A program made the translations under genes and the position numbers. From JAIBJN01 sp963825255 (GTDB taxonomy: Bacteria; Actinomycetota; Thermoleophilia; Gaiellales; Gaiellaceae), in the NCBI GenBank assembly GCA_963825255.1, contig CAWGSF010000001.1:372001-436000 (forward strand): 64,000 nucleotides of DNA, read 5' to 3'. The notes below the pieces were generated by a model. That model was not told where the DNA came from. It did not search any database and was given only the letters and a program-made list of their open reading frames with translations. Shown in pieces: positions 1 to 8,483 of the stretch; the first letter of the stretch is position 1; each line of letters begins with the position of its first letter.

Positions 1-773
1 TCCCCGCCGGCGCCTCCTCGTTCTCCGAGGCGCTCCGGGTCGGGGCCGAGACGTTCCACCGCCTGAAGGAGCTCCTGCACGAGCGAGGCCTCGCCACCGG
101 CGTCGGCGACGAGGGTGGGTTCGCGCCCGACCTCGGCTCGAGCGACGAGGCGATCGAGGTCGTCCTCGAGGCGGCCGAGCGCGCAGGTCACGCCGACCGG
201 GTGGGGATCGCGCTCGACCCGGCTGCCACCGAGCTCCTCCGCGACGGCGTGTACGAGCACGACGGCGCCGCGCATGCGCCGGGCGAGATGATCGAGTGGT
301 GGGACGGCCTCGCCCGCCGCTTCCCCGTCGTCTCCATCGAGGACGGGCTGGGGGAGGACGACTGGAGAGCCTGGCGCGAGCTGACCGAGCGGCTCGGCGA
401 TCGCGTCCAGCTCGTCGGCGACGACCTCTTCGTCACGAACGTCGCGCGCCTGCGGCGCGGGATCGACGAGGGCGTCGCCAACGCGATCCTCGTGAAGGTG
501 AATCAGATCGGGACGCTCACCGAGACGTTCGCGGCGATCGAGCTCGCCCGGGCGAACGGCTACGCGGCCGTCATGTCCCATCGTTCCGGCGAGACGGAGG
601 ACACGACGATCGCCGACCTCGCCGTCGCCAGCGGCGTGGGCCAGATCAAGACCGGGGCCCCGTCCCGGAGCGACAGGGTGGCGAAGTACAACCAGCTCCT
701 CCGGATCGAGGAGGAGCTCGGGAGCCGCGCCGAGTATCCGGGCTGGGCCGCGTTCCCGCGCGCGGGCAGATAG
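1..773 (+). CDS. eno: Enolase, C-terminal part (5' end outside window)
   Basis: Catalyses 2-phosphoglycerate to phosphoenolpyruvate in glycolysis. The reading frame is open from base 3 and gives 256 residues, about 60% of the usual length of about 430. Visible motifs are GDEGGFAP with the catalytic glutamate, the metal ligands in SIEDGL and VGDDLFVTN, the catalytic lysine region LVKVNQIGTLTET, and the loop SHRSGETEDT. The next gene is pyruvate kinase 47 bases downstream, so two consecutive glycolytic steps are adjacent. Identification is certain; only the N-terminus is missing. Confidence 0.97.
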   Translation, partial: PAGASSFSEALRVGAETFHRLKELLHERGLATGVGDEGGFAPDLGSSDEAIEVVLEAAERAGHADRVGIALDPAATELLRDGVYEHDGAAHAPGEMIEWWDGLARRFPVVSIEDGLGEDDWRAWRELTERLGDRVQLVGDDLFVTNVARLRRGIDEGVANAILVKVNQIGTLTETFAAIELARANGYAAVMSHRSGETEDTTIADLAVASGVGQIKTGAPSRSDRVAKYNQLLRIEEELGSRAEYPGWAAFPRAGR

Positions 774-820
774 GCGTTCCCGAGCGCCGCGCCCGCGGGC
801 GCGAACGCTAACGTGAAGGC

Positions 821-2245
821 GTGACGCAGGGGCTGCGCCGCACGAAGATCGTCTGCACGATCGGCCCCGCCACCTCGAACCCGGAGATGGTGGACCGGCT
901 CGTGGCCGCGGGCATGGACGCTGCGCGGCTCAACTTCTCGCACGGCACCCACGAGGAGCACGGCGAGCGCGCCCGCCTGGTGCGCGAGGCGCAGGAGCGG
1001 GCGGGCCGGCCGCTCGCCCTCATCGCCGATCTCCAGGGCCCGAAGATCCGCGTCGGAGACCTCGAGGCGCCGCGGATCCTCGTCGAGGGAGACGAGATCG
1101 AGATCGTCGGCGGGGCCAACGGCGCGGCCGGCGACCTCGACCTCCCCGTGATGCCCGCCGTCCTCACCGAGGTCCTCCGCCCGGGCCACGAGGTGCTGAT
1201 CGACGACGGCCTCGTCCGCCTGCGCGTGGACGAGGTGGACGGGGAGCGCGTGCGCGCCACCGTTCTCGTCGGTGGGGCGGTGGGGGCGCACAAGGGCGTC
1301 AACGTCCCGGGCGTGCCCATCCCGGTGCCCACGCTGACCGAGAAGGACCTGTCCGACCTGGAGTTCGCGCTCTCGGTCGGCGTCGACTACGTGGCCCTCT
1401 CCTTCGTCCGCTCACCCTCGGACTGCCACGGGCTCCGCGAGCTCCTCAACGCCGCCGACGCGAAGGCGATGGTGATCGCCAAGATCGAGAAGGCCGAGGC
1501 GCTGGACGAGCTCGACGCGATCATCAGCGCCTCGGACGCCGTCATGGTCGCCCGCGGGGATCTCGGCGTCGAGATCGGGCCCGCGGCCGTGCCGCTCGTC
1601 CAGAAGCGGGTCATCATCTCGGCGCTCGAGCACGGGAAGCCGGCGATCACGGCCACCCAGATGTTCGAGTCCATGATCAGCCGGCCCGAGCCCACGCGGG
1701 CCGAGGCGAGCGACGTCGCGAACGCGGTCCTCGACGGGACGTCGGCGCTCATGCTCTCCGGCGAGACCGCCGTCGGCCAGTACCCGGTGGAGAGCGTCGC
1801 GTTCATGGACCGGATCTCGCGCGCGGTCGAGCCGAGCCTCCCCTACCGGCACGAGCTGGCCCAGGCGGCCGACCAGCCCTTCCCGACCGTCGGGGAGGCG
1901 ATGTCGAACGCGGCCTGCGACATCGCCGAGGTGCTCGGCGCCGCCGCCATCCTCGTCCCGACGTTCAGCGGGCGCACGGCTTCGGCGGTGGCGCGACACC
2001 GACCCCGCCGGCCCATCATCGCCGTCACGCACCGGCGTCACGCCGTCCAGCAGCTGGCCCTCGAGTGGGGCGTCGTCCCCGCGGAGATGGAAGAGGCGAA
2101 GAACGTCGAAGACCTCTGGACCCGCAGCCTTGCCAAGGCGCGTGAGACCGGGCTCGTCGCTCCCGGCGACCGGGTCGTGATCATCGCAGGGACGGCCGTG
2201 AACGTCCCCGGCTCGACCAACGTCATCAGGGTCGAGACGGCGTAG
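821..2245 (+). CDS. pyk: Pyruvate kinase
   Basis: Converts phosphoenolpyruvate and ADP to pyruvate and ATP. The protein has 474 residues, normal for the family, with a GTG start. It carries RLNFSHG near the N-terminus, the catalytic lysine region IAKIEKAEAL, the metal-binding MVARGDLGVE, and the signature ATQMFESMI followed by PTRAEASDVANAVLDGT. The C-terminal regulatory domain ends in VNVPGSTNVIRV. It probably shares transcription with eno just upstream. Confidence 0.97.
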   Translation: MTQGLRRTKIVCTIGPATSNPEMVDRLVAAGMDAARLNFSHGTHEEHGERARLVREAQERAGRPLALIADLQGPKIRVGDLEAPRILVEGDEIEIVGGANGAAGDLDLPVMPAVLTEVLRPGHEVLIDDGLVRLRVDEVDGERVRATVLVGGAVGAHKGVNVPGVPIPVPTLTEKDLSDLEFALSVGVDYVALSFVRSPSDCHGLRELLNAADAKAMVIAKIEKAEALDELDAIISASDAVMVARGDLGVEIGPAAVPLVQKRVIISALEHGKPAITATQMFESMISRPEPTRAEASDVANAVLDGTSALMLSGETAVGQYPVESVAFMDRISRAVEPSLPYRHELAQAADQPFPTVGEAMSNAACDIAEVLGAAAILVPTFSGRTASAVARHRPRRPIIAVTHRRHAVQQLALEWGVVPAEMEEAKNVEDLWTRSLAKARETGLVAPGDRVVIIAGTAVNVPGSTNVIRVETA

Positions 2246-2330
2246 CGGCGGCGGGCGCCCGGGGGCGCTCCGTCCGATGCGTCTGCTACGAAGCAGGAGG
2301 CTGCTCGGGGCGGTCGAAGTTTGCACGCCC

Positions 2331-2684
2331 ATGGCCGCCAGGGGTCCCCGTGCTCGAACTCGCCGTCCCTCGAGGTCGGCGCTCGTCCTTCGCTGGATCG
2401 GAGCGCTCGTGCTCGTGGCGATCGCCGTCGGGTACGTCCACCCGCTGCGGGCCTATCGTGCCGCGGCGGCGGACGTCGAGGCCCGCCGCGCCCAGGTGGC
2501 GAAGCTGGAGCACGGGAACGTCGTCCTCGAGAAGCGCATCGAGGAGGCGGGGACGGCCGAGTTCGTCGAGCGGAAGGCACGCCGACTCGGGTACGTGAGG
2601 CCGGGCGAGCGGCTCTTCATCGTCGCGGGCGCCGACGAGTGGAACCGGGCGCGCAAGGCTCGAGCCGGGGCGTCGTTACGATGA
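2331..2684 (+). CDS. FtsB/DivIC-family septum formation protein
   Basis: A small divisome protein of 117 residues. A basic cytoplasmic N-terminus is followed by one membrane segment (about residues 20-39, IGALVLVAIAVGYVHPL), a coiled coil rich in Ala, Glu and Arg, and a C-terminal part with ARRLGYVRPGE, the pattern of DivIC/FtsB proteins. The ATG at 2331 is preferred over an upstream in-frame ATG at 2277 because it gives the usual short basic N-terminus. Position between eno/pyk and a DUF501 gene is the common actinobacterial arrangement. Confidence 0.88.
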   Translation: MAARGPRARTRRPSRSALVLRWIGALVLVAIAVGYVHPLRAYRAAAADVEARRAQVAKLEHGNVVLEKRIEEAGTAEFVERKARRLGYVRPGERLFIVAGADEWNRARKARAGASLR

Positions 2685-2688
2685 TCGG

Positions 2689-3168
2689 ATGGACGACGAG
2701 AGAGTGGTCTCGTGGCAGCTCGGCCGACCGGCCCGGCCGGTTCGGCGAGTGGCTCTCCGCTGTCCGCACGGGTTTCCCGCGGTTACGGAGCAGGCCCCGT
2801 TCGACGTCGACGGGAAGCCGTTCCCGACGACCTTCTACCTGACCTGCCCCTGGCTCGACGCGGCCATCGCCCGGCTCGAGGCGGCCGGCGGCGTCGAGCG
2901 CTGGTCGCGCGCCGCGGAATCCGAGCCCGCTCTCGCCGCGAGCCTCTCCCGCGCCGACCGCGAGCAGCGCGAGCTGCGGCCCGAGCTCGACGTCGGGATC
3001 GGGGGGACGCGGGCACGCGGCAAGCTCAAGTGCCTTCACGCCCACGCGGCTTTCGCGCTCGCGCGCCCGGGCTACGAGCTCGGCGAGCGTATCCTCGCCG
3101 AGGTGGGCGAGCCCTGGTGCTCCGACGCGCGCTGCGGGCAGGCGCTCGACGACCGGGATCAGGCCTAG
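2689..3168 (+). CDS. DUF501 domain protein
   Basis: 159 residues matching the conserved DUF501 family. Visible features are the N-terminal block LGRPARPVRRVALRCPHGFP, then PFPTTFYLTCPWL, then GTRARGKLKCLHAHAAFALA and a C-terminal pair of cysteines (WCSDARCG). The several conserved Cys and His residues suggest a metal site, but the biochemical role is unknown. It starts 4 bases after the FtsB-like gene, in the order seen across actinobacteria. Confidence 0.9.
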   Translation: MDDERVVSWQLGRPARPVRRVALRCPHGFPAVTEQAPFDVDGKPFPTTFYLTCPWLDAAIARLEAAGGVERWSRAAESEPALAASLSRADREQRELRPELDVGIGGTRARGKLKCLHAHAAFALARPGYELGERILAEVGEPWCSDARCGQALDDRDQA

Positions 3169-3480
3169 ATGCTTGCGAGCGCCAGGCAGCAGTGGGACGA
3201 CGGCAGGCGGCGCCTCGACGCCGAGGGTGAGGAGACCGCGAGGTCCCGGCACCTGGCGGCGCTGGTCGACGCCGTCCTCGCCGAGCTCCGCCGGCGCGTC
3301 GGCCAGACCTTCACCCTCGCCGAGCTGGCGAGCGCGTACGAGGGCTCGGAGGACTGGGTCCTCGAGGTGGTCGCCGGCGCCACCACACCGCGGTCACGGG
3401 CCGGCATCCGCGACGCGGCGCTCGTCCAGGACGCCGCCTTCGCCCTCTACGCCCGGGGCGCGAGCGACTACCGTCCCTGA
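3169..3480 (+). CDS. Conserved-looking hypothetical protein, 103 residues
   Basis: The ATG directly follows the TAG of the DUF501 gene, so it is almost certainly co-translated. The protein is helical and charged (ARQQWDDGRRRLDAEGEE near the start; TFTLAELASAYEGSEDWVLE in the middle), with no membrane segment or signal peptide. I do not recognise a family. The middle looks like a helix-turn-helix-sized segment, but this is weak. Confidence 0.75.
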   Translation: MLASARQQWDDGRRRLDAEGEETARSRHLAALVDAVLAELRRRVGQTFTLAELASAYEGSEDWVLEVVAGATTPRSRAGIRDAALVQDAAFALYARGASDYRP

Positions 3481-3482
3481 CC

Positions 3483-3740
3483 ATGGCGTCGTCGACCGGA
3501 GCGGCCCGAGCGGAGGAGCGTCGCCGGGCGGCGCGCCGACGATCCCGGGGTCGCCGCCTGACGGTGTGGATCATCCGGTTCGCGGTCCTCGCCCTCGTCT
3601 TCGTCGCCGGCATGGCGATCGGGCGCGCGATCGACGACACGCCTCGCCCGGGCGGGACGCAGACCATCGTGCGCACGCTCGAGCCGCTCACCGTCGCTCC
3701 GCAGGAGCGCACGGTGACGGTCACGACCTCCGCGCCGTAG
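3483..3740 (+). CDS. Small single-pass membrane protein, 85 residues
   Basis: A strongly basic N-terminus (RRRAARRRSRGRR) precedes one membrane helix, about residues 29-47 (WIIRFAVLALVFVAGMAIG), and a Thr/Val-rich outer tail. This gives a predicted N-in topology. It lies 2 bases after the previous gene and is probably the last gene of the divisome-linked operon. Function unknown. Confidence 0.72.
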   Translation: MASSTGAARAEERRRAARRRSRGRRLTVWIIRFAVLALVFVAGMAIGRAIDDTPRPGGTQTIVRTLEPLTVAPQERTVTVTTSAP

Positions 3741-3780
3741 AAGTCCGCGGAGAAATTGGTAGATTTGTCGCTAGCGGCCC

Positions 3781-4374
3781 ATGCCCAATGATCGACAGCG
3801 CGGCCCCGTCGCCACGGGACGATTGGCGGACGACGGTCGGGAGTGGCTCACCCTCGGCCAGGCGGCCGCATTCCTCGGCGCCGCCCAGAGCACGGTCCGG
3901 AAGTGGGCCGACAGCGGCCGCCTTCCCGCCTTCTACACGCCCGGGGGCCACCGGCGCTTCCGCCGGACCGACCTCGAGGCGTTCCTCACGGGCGGCCGAG
4001 CGGCGCCCGTCTCGGCCGGGCGCATCCTCGTCGTCGACGACGACGCTGCGCTGCGCGCCTTCGTCCGTGCCAGCCTCGAGGGCGAAGGCCACGTCGTGCG
4101 GGAGGCCGGGAGCGCCGAGGAGGGGCTGGCCGCGCTCGAGGAGGAGCTGCCCGACCTCATCCTCCTCGACGTGATGATGCCCCAGATGGACGGCTGGGAC
4201 ATGCTCCGCCGGGTGCAGGAGCGGCACGGCGTCGACTCGATCCCCGTGATCATGTACAGCGGCAAGCTCGACCGGACCGCGGAGGCGGCGGACCGAGGCG
4301 CCCAGGCGTTCCTCGGCAAGCCGTTCGACCCCCGCCAGCTCCTGGACGCGACCAGGCAGCTCCTCCGGTCCTGA
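3781..4374 (+). CDS. MerR/excisionase-type HTH fused to a response-regulator receiver domain
   Basis: 197 residues. Residues 21-70 form a helix-turn-helix of the BldC/excisionase type (LTLGQAAAFLGAAQSTVRKW, then the wing GGHRRFRR). Residues 81-197 are a receiver domain with the acidic cluster DDD at 86-88, phospho-acceptor Asp130 (LILLDVMMPQMDGW) and Lys180 (LGKPFD). The order is the reverse of ordinary response regulators, which carry the DNA-binding domain C-terminally. No histidine kinase is adjacent. A phosphorylation-controlled DNA-binding role is inferred. Confidence 0.88.
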   Translation: MPNDRQRGPVATGRLADDGREWLTLGQAAAFLGAAQSTVRKWADSGRLPAFYTPGGHRRFRRTDLEAFLTGGRAAPVSAGRILVVDDDAALRAFVRASLEGEGHVVREAGSAEEGLAALEEELPDLILLDVMMPQMDGWDMLRRVQERHGVDSIPVIMYSGKLDRTAEAADRGAQAFLGKPFDPRQLLDATRQLLRS

Positions 4375-4386
4375 GCGGCCCGTGCG

Positions 4387-4947
4387 GTGGAGCTCGACCG
4401 CGACGCCTTCACCTGGGTCGTCGAGCACCGCGTCGCGCCTCTCGACTGGATCTTCGTCGCGCTCTCGGCGGCCGGGCACGCCGGCCTCCTCTGGATCGCC
4501 CTCGCGCCGGTCCTGGCCCTCTGGGCCCGGAAGCCTCCGCTTGCGACCACGCTGATCACCGCGGCGACGGTCTGGAGCGCCGACCTCCTCGCCTCGGCGA
4601 TCAAGCTCGCGGTTGACCGAGAGCGGCCCTACGAGGTGGTGGCGAGCGCCGACCCGCTGCTCCGCTGGGATCTCTGCAGCTCGTTCCCGTCGGGCCATGC
4701 CGCCACGAGCGTCGCGGGCGCGATCGTCCTCACCTTCCTCCTGGGGCGCGGGGGCTGGGCCCTGGGAGCGCTCGCCGCCGCGGTCTGCTTCTCGCGCGTC
4801 TACATCGGCGTGCACTACCCCTTCGACGTCATCGCCGGAGCCCTGCTGGGGGCCGCGGTCGGCCTGACCGCAGTCGCGCTGGTCAGGCGTCTTCGGTCGA
4901 CTTCAGGAGCCCGGCCACGATCAGGAGAAGTGACGCCAGGAGGCTGA
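4387..4947 (+). CDS. PAP2-family membrane phosphatase
   Basis: 186 residues with a GTG start. The three PAP2 phosphatase motifs are present in order: KLAVDRERP, SFPSGHA and SRVYIGVHYPFD. They sit among five or six hydrophobic segments. The family includes undecaprenyl-diphosphate and lipid phosphate phosphatases at the membrane; the exact substrate cannot be told. The 3' end overlaps the convergent membrane-protein gene by 65 bases. Confidence 0.9.
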   Translation: MELDRDAFTWVVEHRVAPLDWIFVALSAAGHAGLLWIALAPVLALWARKPPLATTLITAATVWSADLLASAIKLAVDRERPYEVVASADPLLRWDLCSSFPSGHAATSVAGAIVLTFLLGRGGWALGALAAAVCFSRVYIGVHYPFDVIAGALLGAAVGLTAVALVRRLRSTSGARPRSGEVTPGG

Positions 4948-5344
4948 GCCAGAGGCCGATGCCCCGGCTCACGGCAGGCTGGAAGCGCTCGGGAACGTCG
5001 AACAGGCGGATGAGGACGAGCACCGTCCCGAAGAGGCCGAGCCCCGCGATCACCATGCCGTCGGGGACGCTCGGAGGCAGCTCGATCCCGAAGGCGCGCA
5101 GCGCGAGAAGTGCCAGCACGAGGATGCCGACCACGAAGACGAGCTTCCCGATCGTGCCCGTGTTCCAGCCGAGCACGGAGAGCGTCCCGCGCAGGTCGCC
5201 CGAGATCGAGTACCAGCCCATGAACGTGCTGAGCGTGAGCACGAGACCGCCCAGCCAGGCGAGGAGCTCCCCGGTGCGCCAGAGGCCGGCGGCGGCAGGG
5301 CCGGGCTGGGACCGTGGCCCGGCGGCCGGTCCGCCTTCCGTCAC
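4883..5344 (-). CDS. Four-helix membrane protein, unknown function
   Basis: 153 residues from a GTG start. A Pro/Gly-rich cytoplasmic leader is followed by four clear membrane helices, including LLAWLGGLVLTLSTFMGWY, LVFVVGILVLALLAL and GIGLWLSLLASLLLIVAGLL. There are no catalytic motifs. It resembles small actinobacterial membrane proteins of the DUF-type with a WY(S)I motif after helix 1, but I cannot assign a family. It overlaps the PAP2 gene end tail-to-tail. Confidence 0.8.
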   Translation of the reverse strand: MTEGGPAAGPRSQPGPAAAGLWRTGELLAWLGGLVLTLSTFMGWYSISGDLRGTLSVLGWNTGTIGKLVFVVGILVLALLALRAFGIELPPSVPDGMVIAGLGLFGTVLVLIRLFDVPERFQPAVSRGIGLWLSLLASLLLIVAGLLKSTEDA

Positions 5345-5394
5345 GGCCGCGCCTCCCGACTCCGGGTGGGCGTGGTGGCGAGGAGCGTCAGCAT

Positions 5395-5643
5395 CTAGAT
5401 GCCGAAGAGCGTGCCCACCTTCTCCCAGACGGACAGGCTGATGAACAGCGTCAGGAAGATGAGGACGCCGATGAGGAAGAGGAACCGCAGCCCGGCGAGG
5501 CGCTGCTGGCGACGATGCTCGATGCGCGACCGGCGCTTCGCTCGCTCGCGCCGGATCCGTCGTCGTAGCGCGTACGGATCGATCTCAGGCTCCTGGGTCG
5601 GTGGGGCCTCCCACTCGGTTCGCCGCGGTGCGGGGGCAGCCAT
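5395..5643 (-). CDS. Small basic single-pass membrane protein, 82 residues
   Basis: Begins MAAPAPRRTEWEAPPTQ. A strongly basic stretch (ALRRRIRRERAKRRSRIEHRR) precedes one C-terminal membrane helix (FLFLIGVLIFLTLFISL) and a short tail ending TLFGI. It lies upstream of and in line with the four-helix membrane protein gene on the same strand. The frame continues open far upstream across the next gene, but composition becomes typical antisense noise there, so the ATG at 5643 is taken as the start. Confidence 0.75.
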   Translation of the reverse strand: MAAPAPRRTEWEAPPTQEPEIDPYALRRRIRRERAKRRSRIEHRRQQRLAGLRFLFLIGVLIFLTLFISLSVWEKVGTLFGI

Positions 5644-5718
5644 CGGCTCGATTCTTGCGGCTCCGGGCCGTACCTGCAACCGGAGGCGGCGCTCGGGCCC
5701 GCCCGGGCGAGGGCGATA

Positions 5719-8478
5719 ATGGCCGCCATGGAAGGGGCGACCGCGTCCACCGGAGCCGCGCCGACCGAGACGGCTGCGAGCGCTCTGACGGCATTCGCCG
5801 CCGCCGCGCTCGAGCTCGTCCGCGGCGCGCCGATCGACCACGGGCTGCGCGCGCTCGTCCGCGCCGTTGCCCTCGGAACCGGAGCGGACATCGTCGTCGC
5901 GCGGCTCGCCGACGGGGACTCGCAGCTCGTCGCCCGCGCTGTCGACGCCGAGTCGCCGGCCCTGGCCGCGGAGATCGAGGGCACGCCGATTCCCGTCCTC
6001 GAGCTCGGCAAGCACGAGGTGGAGCTCACCGATGCTGCCGGCGACCCCGCTGCTCCCGCGGGCGTCCGTCGCGTGGCGGCCCGGGCGGGCGCTCCGATCG
6101 CGCGCCTCCTTCCCGTCGTCGTGGACGGCACCGTCGTCGCGGCTCTGGAGGTCTACCGGTCGGGACTTCCCTTCGGGCCGGAGGAGGAGGGTCTCGCGCG
6201 GGCCGCGGCCGCGCACCTCGCGCTCGCCTTGCGCCTCGACACTGCGCCCGGTCCGGGCGCCGACGCGGGGACCGCCTTGGCCGGCGCGCAGCTCGAGCTC
6301 CTCGGCGAGGCCCTCGCCGCCGGGGCCGACGAGGAGGAGGCGGCCGAGCAGGTGGCCCGCATCGCGAGCGAGGCTGCGGGCGCGGTGGGCGCCCTCGTCT
6401 GGCGGGTGGAGGCCGACGCGCCGCCGGCGCTCATCGCGGCGCACGGCTTCGGTCCCGATGGCCCGGACCTCGAGGCGGCCGCCGCCCGGGTCCAGGCCGA
6501 GCTCGAGGCCCCGTCGGCCGGAGCTCGCGCGCTGGGACGGCTCGTCGTGCAGACGATCCGGCTGGGGGAGCCGCCGGTCGCCGCCCTCCAGCTCGCGTTC
6601 GACCCGGACGCCGCGGGCGAGCCGGACCTCGAGCGGCTCTCGCCCTTCGCGGCGCGCGCTGCGGTCGCCCTCTCCCGCAGCCGTCGCGTCGGCCTGGCCG
6701 CGCTCGCCCTCGAGCGCTCGCAGACCCTCGCCGCAGTCATCGGGCAGGCCATCGCGCGCCTCTCGCTCGCGCACACGCTCGAGACGGCCGTCGAGCGGGT
6801 TGCCGAGCTGACGGGGAGCGGCCACGTCGCCGTCTACCTCCGCGAGAACGAGCGGCTCGTCGAAGCGGCGTCGCGGGGCCTCGCGGGATCGCACACTGAC
6901 CTCGCCGAGCGCCTGCTCGAGCTCGCGCTCGGGCCGTTCCGGAGCCGCGGCTTCCTCTTCATCCAGGATCTGCGCGCCGACCCGCGGCTCGCCGGGCTCG
7001 AGCACGTCCTCGAGCAGAGCGACATCAGGCGCGCTCTCTTCGTCCCGCTCCTCGTGGGCGACGAGGTGATCGGGGCGCTGGCCGTGTTCCGGACCCGAGC
7101 CCGGCCGTACCGGGACGGGGAGGAGGGGCTCCTCATCGCGCTGTCGAGCCAGCTCGCGGTGGCGGTGCAGAACGCCCGATTGCACGAGCGCGCGAAGGAG
7201 CTCTCCACCATCCTCGAGCGAACCCTCGAGTCCGAGCGGCGGGGCGCGCGGCAGCTCCGCGCGCTCTACGCCATCACCCAGTCCTTCGCGGAGAGCCTCT
7301 CGTACGAGGCGACGCTCGAGGCGATCGCACGGACGATGGTCGAGCTGCTCGACGTCGACGTCGCCGTGATCCGGATGCCCGACGCCCGCAACGAGTGGCT
7401 GACGACGCGCGCGGCCCATGTCGCCGAGCCGCGGGCCCGGGAGGTCGCGGGCGACCTCCTCACCCGGCCGCAGCCGGTGGACGCGCCCCTCGCCCGGCGG
7501 CTTCTCCGCTCGCGGCGACCGGTCGTCCTCGCTCCCGGGACCGCCGCCCCGGAAGACGTCCATCGCGTGCTCGATCCGTTTCTCCGCCAGGGTGCGACGG
7601 CCGCGGTCATCCCCCTCGCGACGCCGGGCGAGGTGCTCGGGACCCTGACGCTCGTCTCCTTCGACGCCGACCGCCCGGTCGACCGCGAAGGCGTCGAGAC
7701 GGCGCTCGCGGTCGGCGCCCAGGCCGCGCTGGCGATCGACAACGCGCGGCTCTACGAGCAGCAGAAGGACTTCGCCGAGACGATGCAGCGCTCGCTCCTC
7801 CCGCGGGAGATGCCCCGTGTCCGCGGGCTCGAGCTCGGGCATGTCTACGAGTCCTCGGCGCGCCTCGACGTCGGCGGGGACCTCTACGACTTCGTCGAGC
7901 TCGACGGGGGCCGGCTCGCGGTGATCGTCGGGGACGTGCTCGGCAAGGGCGTGGAGGCGGCCGCCGACATGGCGATGACGAAGTTCAGCTTCCGCGTCCT
8001 CGTCCGGGCCGGCGCGAAGCCCGGCGCCTTCCTCGAGAGCCTGAACGAGGTGGTTGCGGACGAGCTCGATCCCGGGGAGTTCGTGACCGCCGTCTACGCG
8101 TTGATCGACCCGACCGCGCGGACGGTCTGGTGCGCCTGTGCCGGCCACCCGCCGGCGCGCCTCGTCCGGCCGGGCGGACGGGTGCGGCCGCTGGGGGCAG
8201 CCGGGCTGGTCCTCGGCATCGAGCGCCGCCAGGAGTACCGCTCCGAGCGGGTCGACCTCGAGCCGGGGTCGACGATCGTCCTCTACACCGACGGCGTGCT
8301 CGAGGCGCGGCGCGGCGGGGATCTCTACGGCATGGAGCGGCTCGACGAGGTGCTCGCCGCGAACCACGCCCTCGGGGCGCAGGAGCTCGCCGACGCCATT
8401 CTCGCCGATTGCCGCTCGTTCAGCGGCGGCGACCTCGCCGACGACTGCGCCATCGTCTGCGTCAAGCTGGCACGCTGA
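5719..8478 (+). CDS. Multi-GAF protein with C-terminal SpoIIE/PP2C-type phosphatase domain
   Basis: 919 residues. Residues from about 20 to 680 contain three or four GAF-like sensor regions, seen in repeated stretches such as RALFVPLLVGDEVIGALAVF and AAVIPLATPGEVLGTLTLVS. The last 240 residues are a SpoIIE-type PP2C phosphatase: ETMQRSLLPREMPRV, VGGDLYDFVEL, VIVGDVLGKGVEAAADMAM, CAGHPPARLVRPGG and LYTDGVLEARRGGDLYG, ending in DDCAIVCVKL. Such proteins dephosphorylate anti-anti-sigma factors in general stress signalling. No partner kinase or STAS gene is adjacent. Start is ATG at 5719 (a second ATG lies 9 bases on). Confidence 0.93.
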   Translation: MAAMEGATASTGAAPTETAASALTAFAAAALELVRGAPIDHGLRALVRAVALGTGADIVVARLADGDSQLVARAVDAESPALAAEIEGTPIPVLELGKHEVELTDAAGDPAAPAGVRRVAARAGAPIARLLPVVVDGTVVAALEVYRSGLPFGPEEEGLARAAAAHLALALRLDTAPGPGADAGTALAGAQLELLGEALAAGADEEEAAEQVARIASEAAGAVGALVWRVEADAPPALIAAHGFGPDGPDLEAAAARVQAELEAPSAGARALGRLVVQTIRLGEPPVAALQLAFDPDAAGEPDLERLSPFAARAAVALSRSRRVGLAALALERSQTLAAVIGQAIARLSLAHTLETAVERVAELTGSGHVAVYLRENERLVEAASRGLAGSHTDLAERLLELALGPFRSRGFLFIQDLRADPRLAGLEHVLEQSDIRRALFVPLLVGDEVIGALAVFRTRARPYRDGEEGLLIALSSQLAVAVQNARLHERAKELSTILERTLESERRGARQLRALYAITQSFAESLSYEATLEAIARTMVELLDVDVAVIRMPDARNEWLTTRAAHVAEPRAREVAGDLLTRPQPVDAPLARRLLRSRRPVVLAPGTAAPEDVHRVLDPFLRQGATAAVIPLATPGEVLGTLTLVSFDADRPVDREGVETALAVGAQAALAIDNARLYEQQKDFAETMQRSLLPREMPRVRGLELGHVYESSARLDVGGDLYDFVELDGGRLAVIVGDVLGKGVEAAADMAMTKFSFRVLVRAGAKPGAFLESLNEVVADELDPGEFVTAVYALIDPTARTVWCACAGHPPARLVRPGGRVRPLGAAGLVLGIERRQEYRSERVDLEPGSTIVLYTDGVLEARRGGDLYGMERLDEVLAANHALGAQELADAILADCRSFSGGDLADDCAIVCVKLAR

Positions 8479-8483
8479 GGCGC

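Noticed and set aside
5644..8367. Very long minus-strand open frame opposite the GAF/SpoIIE phosphatase gene
   Set aside because: Its translation is Arg/Gly/Asp/Glu-rich without any domain and mirrors the codon bias of the plus-strand gene. Only its last 82 codons, outside the plus gene, look real and are annotated separately.
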